Source of the DNA: JBLIRR01 sp049472395
Lineage (GTDB): Bacteria; SZUA-182; DTGQ01; JBLIRR01
Direction of reading: 5' to 3'
Assembly: GCA_049472395.1 (NCBI GenBank)
Contig: JBLIRR010000019.1
Span: 1 to 64,000 of the forward strand
Length of the DNA: 64,000 nucleotides
Shown: piece after piece, positions 56,559-64,000 of the stretch
Position numbering within the stretch: the first letter of the stretch is position 1
How the letters are laid out: the number at the start of each line of letters is the position of its first letter
The notes under the pieces: generated by a model
Seen by the model: only the letters and a program-made list of their open reading frames with translations
Told to the model about the DNA's origin: nothing
Database searches by the model: none
Made by a program: the position numbers and the translations under genes

Positions 56559-56791
56559 AGGGGCGGCTCCATCCTGGGAGAAAGAAAACGATCTTTATAA
56601 ATATTTGTTATCAATTGATCAGCATCGAGCGTTCCTTTCCAACTTCCTGCTGCTTTTGCGAAAGCATCTTCGCTGGTTCTTAAAGGAATCTCAATAATCA
56701 TTATCATATATTCTTTTCCTTCTTGAATATCAACTTTCTCTATTGGCTTAAGTACACCTTTAGAAAACTTTGCCTTTATGGTTTTCCCCAT
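56555..56791 (-). CDS. DUF104-type antitoxin of the VapC-like pair
   Basis: The 78-residue protein begins MGKTIKAKFSKGVLKPIEKV, typical of the short DUF104 (AF2212-like) antitoxins that precede PIN toxins. AAGGAG lies before the ATG at 56791; a frame extending to 56920 adds a hydrophobic stretch without support. The C-terminal part would wrap the toxin. It appears intact although its toxin is damaged. Confidence 0.7.
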   Translation of the reverse strand: MGKTIKAKFSKGVLKPIEKVDIQEGKEYMIMIIEIPLRTSEDAFAKAAGSWKGTLDADQLITNIYKDRFLSPRMEPPL

Positions 56792-57060
56792 TTTTCTCTC
56801 TCCTTTATATTTTGTTAGGATTAGAAATGTTATTTCCTTCTTACAACAGCCACTAAGAATACATGCTCCAAGTAGATTGATAATGTATAGAAAGATGCCC
56901 ATTAGACATGACTTTTGCAATATATTCCGTTGTTTTCAATTATCTATCTCCTGCTAAAACCCTATAATTTATATTAGTATATATAATATTATAATACTAT
57001 GGCAATGAAAACTTTAGGTAAACATTGTGTAAACAGCTTTTGGCACACATTGCTTTAGTA

Positions 57061-57194
57061 CATAAACGTGCCAAGTAACACGATTAAATTGTAAGTTATG
57101 CATAAAATTGTCACAAAATTATTTTACCGTCAATCTCGGCGGAGAATATGCAGAGCAGCAAAAATCCTTCAGAGAAATGATATTTGTTTTATTT
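57061..57194 (+). repeat. Duplicated start of the RND fragment, with internal deletion at its end
   Basis: This segment copies 41919-42053 with a few differences. Its last bases TGTTTTATTTTCTGTAC jump to the second TGTTTTATTT of the RND gene (near 42118), skipping about 78 bp. That is a deletion between short direct repeats. The gap 56921-57292 holds nothing else recognisable. Confidence 0.75.
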
Positions 57195-57292
57195 TCTGTA
57201 CTCTCCTTCCCGAATATTCTTAGCCATTAAATTTATTGAGTTTTTAAGCTTGTCGAATTATACTTCATGAAACAATTTCATATCTAAAGGGA

Positions 57293-57703
57293 GTGATATT
57301 TGCAAGTATGAAAGCAGTTTGTTATATGGAAAATGCAGCTCTTCGACATCAGCTGAAGGTATATAAAAGAAAAGACAGATGGCCCAAAATCAAACCAACT
57401 GATCGAATGTTCTGGTTATTGATTTCTCAAATATGGCCTGGTTGGAAAGATGATTTATACTTTGTTAAGCCAGCAACTGTGGTTTCCTGGAGACGTAAAA
57501 AGCTCAGGAAACATTGGACAAAGTTATGCAGAAACGGCAAGTCTGGGCGCCCGTCAGTCGATCACAAAATAATCTGTCTTATCCGGGATATGTCAAAAGC
57601 AAATCCTCTTTGGGGATCACCTCGTATCAGAGGTAAGCTCATGAAAAAAGGAACATCCTATTTGCCTAGAAGCAGATTTTTAAAACTATGCTACAAAAAA
57701 TGA
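57293..57703 (+). pseudogene. Integrase-core transposase, N-terminal fragment
   Basis: About 110 residues (ALRHQLKVYKRKDRWPKIKP, DRMFWLLISQIWPGWKDDL, KPATVVSWRRKKLRKHW, GRPSVDHKIICLIRDMSKAN, PLWGSPRIRGKL) match the helical N-terminal part of a common rve-type transposase family. The DDE catalytic core is missing, replaced by unrelated sequence after residue 115. No terminal repeats were recognised. Confidence 0.75.
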
Positions 57704-57848
57704 ATTTTATTAGATCTACTATGATATTGCCTTATGCCTTTTTACGAGGTCATCAAAATAGAGTTTCTTAAAAAGTTTGGAAGAAAATATCACCACACAG
57801 CTCTAATAAAAATAAAGAAAAATGAAACATTTTTAGTGGGAGGATGAT

Positions 57849-57983
57849 ATGAAAAAAACTATATTTATTTTATTTATATGTTCTTTTATGTTTATATTTA
57901 GGTTTATCGGTACTGCCTCCGCCAAGACATGCACCCTGAATATCTCCATGTCCCTCGGAGAGCATGAAAGGAATCATCAGTAA
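57849..57983 (+). CDS. Short exported peptide or truncated exported protein
   Basis: The ATG follows GGGAGGATGAT and gives 44 residues: a clear signal peptide (MKKTIFILFICSFMFIFRFI, likely cleaved after TASA) and a short tail KTCTLNISMSLGEHERNHQ. It ends 15 bp before the TreS-like gene. It may be a small secreted peptide or the remains of a larger periplasmic protein whose rest was lost. Confidence 0.4.
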   Translation: MKKTIFILFICSFMFIFRFIGTASAKTCTLNISMSLGEHERNHQ

Positions 57984-57998
57984 GCAAGGAGAAATATC

Positions 57999-60140
57999 AT
58001 GCACTCTTCAGAGAATAAGGGAAAGAATAGAAATATCGCTGGTCGCGCACAAAGTTCCGGTCAACATATGCCAAAACATCATCCAGAAAAGCCTAGTGAA
58101 GACTATATTCAGTGGCTTGAGTCTCGCTCGATGCTGTATCAGGCAGACAGCTTAAGCGATCTTATTGCAGGTAAGTATCTGCAATGGCAGAATGCATATG
58201 CTCGTCCGCGCCCCCAGGACTTTATAAGTGTTGCCTCCGTCTGGTTCACCAGCTATCCCAAGTCGATAATCACCAAGCCGAATAAGAGCGTTTTGCAAAC
58301 TCTGGGAAGTGAGGAACTGTTGGAATGTTTTCACAAAATTGGGATCGAGGGAATCCATACCGGTCCCCTGAAGCGATCTGGCGGAATCACCGGACAAAGG
58401 TACACACCCTCCATCGACGGATTTTTCGATCGGATCGAGTTGACCGTCGATCCTCGTTATGGGACGAATGACCAATACATACAAATGACCCGAACCGCTC
58501 AGCACTATAATATTGCCCTTATTGGAGATCTTGTTCCGGCGCACAGTGGGAAGGGACCAGATTTCCGCTTGGCTGAGCGGGCTTACAAGAATTATGAGGG
58601 ATTATATGTTATGGTCGAAATTCCAAAAGAGCATTGGGAACTTCTCGGCTGTGTCCCGGAAGGCACCGACAGTGTTAATCTCACTCTGGAGACAGCCCAG
58701 CTTTTAGAGGATAAGGGATTCATTCCCGGACCACTGGAGATCATACCGTTTTACGATTCCGGTATCAAAGATACCAACTGGAGCGCCACAGATATTGTTA
58801 CGGGGGTGGACGGTTGTCAACGACGATGGGTTTATCTCCATGTCTTCAAAGAGGGACAACCCTCTTTCAACTGGTTGGACCCAACTTTTGGGGCACAACG
58901 GATCGTCATGGCTGACGTGGTGCAGTCTATGTATGTGTGGGGCGCGACAGGACTTCGACTTGACGCCAACGCACTGCTCGGTATCGAGGGCAGGCCAGGC
59001 CAAAGAAAATCATGGATTGAAGGGCATCCACTAGCTGAGAGCAGCTCCGACATGATTGCAATGATGATTCGGAAACTTGGAGGGTACTCTTTTCAAGAGC
59101 TGAATCTCAGTCTGGAGGATATCAAGAGATTCACTACCTGGGGTCCCGATCTCAGCTACGATTTCGTCACCCGTCCCCCCTATCTGTATGCAATAGCCAC
59201 GGGAGATGCTGGTCCGCTGCGTTTGATGTTGCGTCTGATGCTGATGGAAGGACTCGATCCGGGTATATTTGTTCATGCCTTGCAAAACCATGATGAACTC
59301 ATGTTTAATCTTACCCATTTACGCAAACATGGAGAGGAGAAATTCTTTGTTAATGGAAAGGAAATGCGTGGTAGGGAAATTTATGACACTATGTATGAAC
59401 GGGTAAAGAAGAAGATCATCGGCAAATTCTCTTATATCAAGGAATTTAGCAATTTAGGCTTTTGCGGAACATTGGCTGGTTTTGCGGCCGCGGCATTAGA
59501 GATCCCAGATCCTTATACCATGAATTCTTCTCAAAAATCTGCCGTCTTGCAGTTGCACCTTTTGGCAGCGTGCTTCAATGCGATGCAACCGGGCGTGTTT
59601 GCAATTTCGGGGTGGGACCTTGTTGGCGCACTTCCTGTTGATCCCAATAGTTTTGATCTGTGGGTGGATGAATGCGATTGCCGGTGGCTGAACCGCGGCG
59701 CCTACGAGCTTATGGGAGTGAGCCAAAGCGCCACATCCTCGGACACAGGCATGCCGAGGGCAGTGGCTATTTACGGCCCTCTTCCTGAGCAGCTCCGTGA
59801 TCCAAACTCCTTTGTATCACAACTTAAGCGAATGCTTCGAGCACGTATAGAAAGCCGGATTGCATTTTCAAAGCTTATATCGGTACCAAAGGTTAGCACA
59901 TATGGTAGTACGGTAATGCTTTTCAAGCGTCCCGAAGGCCTCGGCTGGCTTATCACGGCCCTTAATTTTAGCCATGAACCTGTGCTTGAAACCATTCAGA
60001 TTCCACAGCTCGCTGGAAAAGTAACGCAGGTGATTTTTTCCACCCATCGCGAGGGGGCAAAAAGTATAAAGATCTCCACTGACGGGGACTTTCTATTAGA
60101 TTTAGAACCTAGAGAGGGTAAACTGTTCCTTGTAGAATAG
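57999..60140 (+). CDS. treS: GH13 alpha-glucosyltransferase, trehalose synthase (TreS)-like
   Basis: The enzyme likely interconverts maltose and trehalose. The 713-residue GH13 protein shows region I GDLVPAHSG (D177), region II GLRLDANALLGIE (nucleophile D322), region III FQELNL (acid/base E367) and region IV QNHDE (H431, D432). A beta-sheet C-terminal domain closes the chain (from about 640). AAGGAGAA lies 7 bases before the ATG. The first 30 residues are charged and low in structure. Neighbouring genes encode a sugar-binding membrane protein and a debranching enzyme, supporting a trehalose/glycogen role. The exact specificity within GH13 cannot be proved from sequence alone. Confidence 0.82.
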   Translation: MHSSENKGKNRNIAGRAQSSGQHMPKHHPEKPSEDYIQWLESRSMLYQADSLSDLIAGKYLQWQNAYARPRPQDFISVASVWFTSYPKSIITKPNKSVLQTLGSEELLECFHKIGIEGIHTGPLKRSGGITGQRYTPSIDGFFDRIELTVDPRYGTNDQYIQMTRTAQHYNIALIGDLVPAHSGKGPDFRLAERAYKNYEGLYVMVEIPKEHWELLGCVPEGTDSVNLTLETAQLLEDKGFIPGPLEIIPFYDSGIKDTNWSATDIVTGVDGCQRRWVYLHVFKEGQPSFNWLDPTFGAQRIVMADVVQSMYVWGATGLRLDANALLGIEGRPGQRKSWIEGHPLAESSSDMIAMMIRKLGGYSFQELNLSLEDIKRFTTWGPDLSYDFVTRPPYLYAIATGDAGPLRLMLRLMLMEGLDPGIFVHALQNHDELMFNLTHLRKHGEEKFFVNGKEMRGREIYDTMYERVKKKIIGKFSYIKEFSNLGFCGTLAGFAAAALEIPDPYTMNSSQKSAVLQLHLLAACFNAMQPGVFAISGWDLVGALPVDPNSFDLWVDECDCRWLNRGAYELMGVSQSATSSDTGMPRAVAIYGPLPEQLRDPNSFVSQLKRMLRARIESRIAFSKLISVPKVSTYGSTVMLFKRPEGLGWLITALNFSHEPVLETIQIPQLAGKVTQVIFSTHREGAKSIKISTDGDFLLDLEPREGKLFLVE

Positions 60141-60240
60141 CCGAAAACGACGTTGGTGCATGAAGAATTTATTGTATCTTCCTTGGGCGAAGAGGAGTGA
60201 GACGAGAATGAGTGTGAACAAAGAAATGGAGGTGATGTAA

Positions 60241-61947
60241 ATGTTCGATAAATATCCATGGATCTTTCCCTTTTTATCTGACCTGATTGCAGGTCTTGTC
60301 GGAGCGGCCATTCTCAGTATTATGGCTCTCATTTCCCGCAAAATGGGTCGTAAGCAAGGGTGGCAATGGCTAAATATAATATCCCATTTGGGATGGCCTC
60401 TCATGGCCACCGTATTCTTTGCAACTGCCCTCATTTACGCCATTATTCGTAGGCTTCAATTGCTATATATTATTGTCTTGGGGATCCTTTTCTTGCTGGC
60501 ATTAGCCTCGGTTATTCTCATCCGATATGGGCCTCCAAAGGCTCGTCGCTTGCAAAGCAGCATATTACCCCATGTCTGGCAGATTCTCACAGGTATCTTT
60601 TTTTTGTGTACCCTCATTTTAATGATTATCCCTAGACCACCTCTCCCTCCTGGTAAACAGATTGTCTTTGTGGTTGACCTTGCAGATGAGGAAATGATGG
60701 TTTTCAGAGATGTGTTGGACACGCTTGAGCCTGAGTTGGGTGCAAAGGTCCTCCTGATGAATGTGGAATCTTGCCGTCATGTTGCTCGCCTTGATAAAAT
60801 GGTCGCCTCAGGCACTATGAAATGGGATCTTATTGCCGTGGATAACAACATACTGGGTATCCTTGTGAAAAAAGGCTTAGTTGAGGAGTTATCAAAAGCA
60901 GGGGAGTATGAAAACTTGAAAGAGCTGATTCCCCATGCACTTTTACCGCGCCTTCGTCCCATGCTTAAAGTGGAAGATAAATTCTACTTTGCGCCTTTCC
61001 GTCTCAATGTAAAAATTGCTTTTTACAATCAGCACAAGTTTACCGAGTATGGACTCACACCACCCAAAAATTGGGAACAGTTACTGCATGTAGCCAAAGT
61101 TTTCAAGGAGAAAGAGGGCGTAGGCCGTGTCGCAATCCATGGGTATGATGGAAAAACCGCGGCGGTTACGATATTCGAATTTGTGAAGTCAGCAGGAGGA
61201 AATCCACTCACACTGGATGATGAAGGAACCAGGAAAGCATTTGCCTATCTTCAACAAATTGAGCCATATCTGGCACCAGAATATGTAGAAACAAGATTTG
61301 ATACAGCGAACGAGTTGCTCATAGACGACGGGATTTATCTGGTGTGTCAATGGACCTATGGTATTAAAGTCGTCATAAAAGATGCAAGGAAGGAGGAAAT
61401 CAAGGTCTACTCAGGATGGAATGGCCCGGGAGGGCAAGCCCATGTGCTGGGAGGCGATCTCTTGGCTGTGCCGAAGGGTGCTTCTCATCAAAAGTATGCC
61501 ATCAAGCTTATAAAGCTGCTGTTAAGAAAAAAGACCCAACAAATTTTGGCTTCTCGTCTGTGCTGGCCACCGGTGAGACAAGATGTGTATGAAGAGCTGC
61601 CTCCTGAATTAGATCCCTATTTTCAGGTTATCAACGATGCACTATCTGCAGTCGTAACCAGACCAATAGTTCCCCAGTGGTCTGTGGTAGAAAAGGTTCT
61701 GGCCAGCGCCTTTAGGGGATTGATTCGGGATGTCAATGACATTGCTTCATTGGAAAACTATTCTCACACATTGAAAAAGCTTCCACGACGGCTGATCATT
61801 TATGAAGTGAAATCAAGAGAGACCTTGAAAGATATAGCTCAACGCTATAATATTACAGCAGATATATTGGCTGAAGTGAATGGAATAGTATCGGGGAAAT
61901 CTGTCGGCCCACGGCACATGAAGATTCTGCTGATCCCCCGACATTAA
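60241..61947 (+). CDS. Membrane-anchored extracellular solute-binding protein (family 1) with C-terminal LysM
   Basis: Four transmembrane helices (residues about 13-32, 48-68, 73-92, 108-128) precede a maltose-binding-protein-like domain (about 140-500; PFRLNVKIAFYNQHKFTEYG, PPKNWEQLLHVAKVF, LGGDLLAVPKGASHQKYAI). A LysM motif (about 517-566; YEVKSRETLKDIAQRYNI) ends the chain and may hold peptidoglycan. ABC permeases and an ATPase are not adjacent. GGAGG lies before the ATG. It follows the TreS-like gene by 100 bp and probably senses or captures a sugar. The combination of four helices, binding protein and LysM is unusual. Confidence 0.75.
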   Translation: MFDKYPWIFPFLSDLIAGLVGAAILSIMALISRKMGRKQGWQWLNIISHLGWPLMATVFFATALIYAIIRRLQLLYIIVLGILFLLALASVILIRYGPPKARRLQSSILPHVWQILTGIFFLCTLILMIIPRPPLPPGKQIVFVVDLADEEMMVFRDVLDTLEPELGAKVLLMNVESCRHVARLDKMVASGTMKWDLIAVDNNILGILVKKGLVEELSKAGEYENLKELIPHALLPRLRPMLKVEDKFYFAPFRLNVKIAFYNQHKFTEYGLTPPKNWEQLLHVAKVFKEKEGVGRVAIHGYDGKTAAVTIFEFVKSAGGNPLTLDDEGTRKAFAYLQQIEPYLAPEYVETRFDTANELLIDDGIYLVCQWTYGIKVVIKDARKEEIKVYSGWNGPGGQAHVLGGDLLAVPKGASHQKYAIKLIKLLLRKKTQQILASRLCWPPVRQDVYEELPPELDPYFQVINDALSAVVTRPIVPQWSVVEKVLASAFRGLIRDVNDIASLENYSHTLKKLPRRLIIYEVKSRETLKDIAQRYNITADILAEVNGIVSGKSVGPRHMKILLIPRH

Positions 61948-61984
61948 TTAGAAGATCATACATAAAAATTGAGATTGGTACTAT

Positions 61985-63940
61985 TCATATGTTTTCAATA
62001 TAACAGAGGAGAAATTCCGCCACACTCCATGCTTGCGCGATGCAACCGCATGGTCTATGAGGGCTGTCAGCATCAAAAATTTCAGAGATAGTTCCGATTC
62101 CTGCATCCTTGAAATGAGCAGACATATTTTTAAGAATCATTTTCGCTTGCTCTTTGCCAGCTTCGCCTTTTACCCGGACGAGGGCTCTAATAAATGGCCC
62201 TATTAACCATGCCCACACAGTGCCTTGATGGTAGGCACTATCCCTTGAAAGCAAATCGCCTTCATAATGAGGGTGATAATTATTATGCCCTGGAGCTAGA
62301 CTACGCAGTCCCCAAGGGGTAAAAAGGTTCTCTTCCACAGTCTGTAATACCAGACTTGCCCGTTTTTTTGATAATAAGGGGAAGGGAAGGCTCAGAGCAA
62401 ATATTTGATTAGGGCGGATAGAAGATTCTCGATATTCACCATCTATATAATCATATAAGGATTGGTTATTTTGGTTCCAGAAGACTCTATTAAAGCTCCC
62501 TTTTATCTGTTGTGCGCGTTTCTCATATGCCAAGGCGGATGCCTTTTTATTAAATCTCATATACATATTTGACAATATTTTCAAGGCATTATACCAAAGT
62601 GCGTTAATTTCCACCATCTTCCCCTGGCGAGGCGTTACTATCCAGGTACCTACTTGTGCATCCATCCAAGTAAGTTGTATACCAGGCTCACCGGCATATA
62701 AAAGCCCATCCTTAGCTGTATGAATATTAAAGCGAGTTCCTCGGTCAATCCATTGGATGATATCTTCTAATACAGGCAACAATTTATTGCATACAAACTC
62801 AAAATCCGCCGTGTAGTGCAAATATTTATAAATTGCCACAAAAAACCATAAAGAAGCATCAACTGATTTATATTCAGGTTTTCCATCAGCGTCTCTAAAG
62901 CGGTTTGGTAGCATACCGTTGCTCATCTTATCTGCAAATGCCTGCAGGATCTTTTTGGAATCTTCAAAACGGCCAGTTGCCAAAGTTAGCCCGGGAAGAG
63001 AGATCATAGTGTCACGTCCCCAATCAGTAAACCAATGGTAACCGGCAATAATTGTGCGTAATTCCTCTCCGCGTCTCACCACAAATTGGTCTGCGGCAAG
63101 AGCCAGAATATGTAACAATCTGTCCTTTTTGGGCAAATTGGCGAGCACGTTTAATCGACGACTCTTTTCAAGATCATATAATGCAAAAGGATCTCTGCCT
63201 AAAGGATTTTGAGTGGATATTATGGCTGCAACCTTGTCTCCCATCTTCAAGGAAATCCTAAAAATACCATAACTAAAAAGATCTTCCCTAAAATCCAATC
63301 CCCTCCATTTTTCTTGAAGGTACACAAAATCAAAATGCCAATCGGGCAAAGCCTCATAATCTGCACCTGGTATGTGAATAAATAGATCTGGAATTCCATC
63401 ATAGGGATTTACATGGAAGAGGTGATCCTGAAATGATGCTTCCTGACATATTGGATCATTAGAATGTGTTAAATTATGGATATCCCGCCCAGCAACAAAA
63501 GGCCGAAGCTCCAATAAAAATGTTGATGGAGCCCGTAGGATTTCATAAAATACTATCGTAGTATTTTCCCCATGAAGAGCCATAACTGTTTTTCGTATTT
63601 GAATCCCCGCAGCTTTATAATCGAATATAGGGAATAATGATTTTGTGAAGCTCTGCAAAAATTTATAGCCCTGTGGAGAGATAGTACCCGGATAGACATT
63701 ACTGCTTAATTCGAAGCGATCACCAGCAATTTCGATGGTTTCATCAAGCTTAGATAGTAACACTTTACGGTCAATGGGCGGATTCATTGCTGCGACCAGC
63801 AGCCCATGATAACGTCTTGAATGAGCACCGCTGATAGTAGAACTAGCCCAACCTCCAAGGCCATTTGTTTCCAACCATTCACGGCTTATTGCTTCCTTGA
63901 AATCTTGGGTAATTTTAGAATTAAAATGAATTAATCTCAT
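61985..63940 (-). CDS. Glycogen debranching enzyme / amylo-alpha-1,6-glucosidase (GH133-type)
   Basis: The 651-residue protein has an N-terminal glycogen-debranching domain (EWLETNGLGGWASSTISGAH, SRRYHGLLVA) and a C-terminal (alpha/alpha)6 barrel (IAGYHWFTDWGRDTMISLPG, FRDADGKPEYKSVDASLWFF, YAGEPGIQLTWMDAQVG, SRDSAYHQGTVWAWLIGPFI). The acidic residues in TDWGRD and ISEIFD-type segments are the expected catalytic ones. It removes alpha-1,6 branches from glycogen. It is convergent with the trehalose genes. Confidence 0.88.
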   Translation of the reverse strand: MRLIHFNSKITQDFKEAISREWLETNGLGGWASSTISGAHSRRYHGLLVAAMNPPIDRKVLLSKLDETIEIAGDRFELSSNVYPGTISPQGYKFLQSFTKSLFPIFDYKAAGIQIRKTVMALHGENTTIVFYEILRAPSTFLLELRPFVAGRDIHNLTHSNDPICQEASFQDHLFHVNPYDGIPDLFIHIPGADYEALPDWHFDFVYLQEKWRGLDFREDLFSYGIFRISLKMGDKVAAIISTQNPLGRDPFALYDLEKSRRLNVLANLPKKDRLLHILALAADQFVVRRGEELRTIIAGYHWFTDWGRDTMISLPGLTLATGRFEDSKKILQAFADKMSNGMLPNRFRDADGKPEYKSVDASLWFFVAIYKYLHYTADFEFVCNKLLPVLEDIIQWIDRGTRFNIHTAKDGLLYAGEPGIQLTWMDAQVGTWIVTPRQGKMVEINALWYNALKILSNMYMRFNKKASALAYEKRAQQIKGSFNRVFWNQNNQSLYDYIDGEYRESSIRPNQIFALSLPFPLLSKKRASLVLQTVEENLFTPWGLRSLAPGHNNYHPHYEGDLLSRDSAYHQGTVWAWLIGPFIRALVRVKGEAGKEQAKMILKNMSAHFKDAGIGTISEIFDADSPHRPCGCIAQAWSVAEFLLCYIENI

Positions 63941-64000
63941 AATAAAATCGATTATTGATTGGCGAGACTGACTGAGCTTGAGCTCAGCCCCTCACTGATA
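63941..64000. other. Window end, upstream of the debranching gene
   Basis: Only the short leader of the minus-strand debranching gene is visible, with no clear ribosome site or promoter. AGCTTGAGCT near 63976 is a short palindrome of no evident meaning. Confidence 0.3.

Overview
The window looks like a chromosomal segment of a Gram-negative, probably strictly anaerobic bacterium with roughly 40% GC. Outer-membrane style functions (type IV pilus genes with PilY1, an RND efflux fragment, periplasmic binding proteins) point to a Gram-negative. A ferredoxin-type 2-oxoacid oxidoreductase, tungstate uptake, HypE, two radical-SAM-era operons and a double CoA-dehydratase activase point to anaerobic life. 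A Desulfobacterota- or Nitrospirota-like or uncultured candidate-phylum genome would fit, but nothing here fixes the taxon. UGA is used as a normal stop.

Layout. 1-3.1 kb: accessory DNA with a transposase cut by the window edge, a chimeric transposase fragment, a flavin-binding-fold gene followed by an attC-like inverted repeat, and a tRNA-like cloverleaf. 3.3-4.2 kb: a two-domain ferritin-like gene split by a frameshift. 4.2-7.2 kb (minus): a compact candidate RiPP locus made of a 20-residue Cys-rich precursor peptide, an attenuator hairpin, a seven-cysteine protein and a radical SAM/SPASM maturase, followed by hypE with its own promoter. 7.4-15.1 kb: korAB and a complete livKHMGF amino-acid ABC transporter, then an HTH regulator fused to a periplasmic-binding-protein-like domain. 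16.1-23.0 kb: minor pilins (FimT/PilV/PilW/PilX) divergent from pilY1. 23.0-25.8 kb: tungstate transporter, tupBC divergent from tupA. 26.5-31.4 kb: glycerophosphodiester/glycerol-3-phosphate catabolism (glpQ-like, glpK, glpA, a GlpB-like flavoprotein, DUF1667). 31.5-34.3 kb: a DUF2099 'methanogenesis marker 8' protein, an SbcD-like nuclease and a YkgJ-type cysteine-cluster protein. 35.0-39.3 kb: a 1411-residue double activase.

From 39.3 to 57.7 kb the region becomes a gene graveyard around one giant gene: 76-bp direct repeats, a flavodoxin fragment, an RND transporter tail whose start is duplicated 15 kb away, a 3966-residue secreted protein carrying both an M23 peptidase and a lipase domain, a brxL (BREX/Lon-like) remnant with an amber stop, a damaged VapC with an intact-looking antitoxin, and an integrase fragment. 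57.8-63.9 kb: a trehalose/glycogen module (TreS-like GH13 enzyme, membrane-anchored sugar-binding protein with LysM, GH133 debranching enzyme).

The strongest candidates for undescribed biology are the small RiPP locus at 5.5-7.2 kb and a 57-bp inverted-repeat element found downstream of the likely promoters of both the kor-liv operon and tupA. The giant peptidase-lipase protein and the tRNA-like element are also worth checking. No CRISPR array or rRNA was seen.
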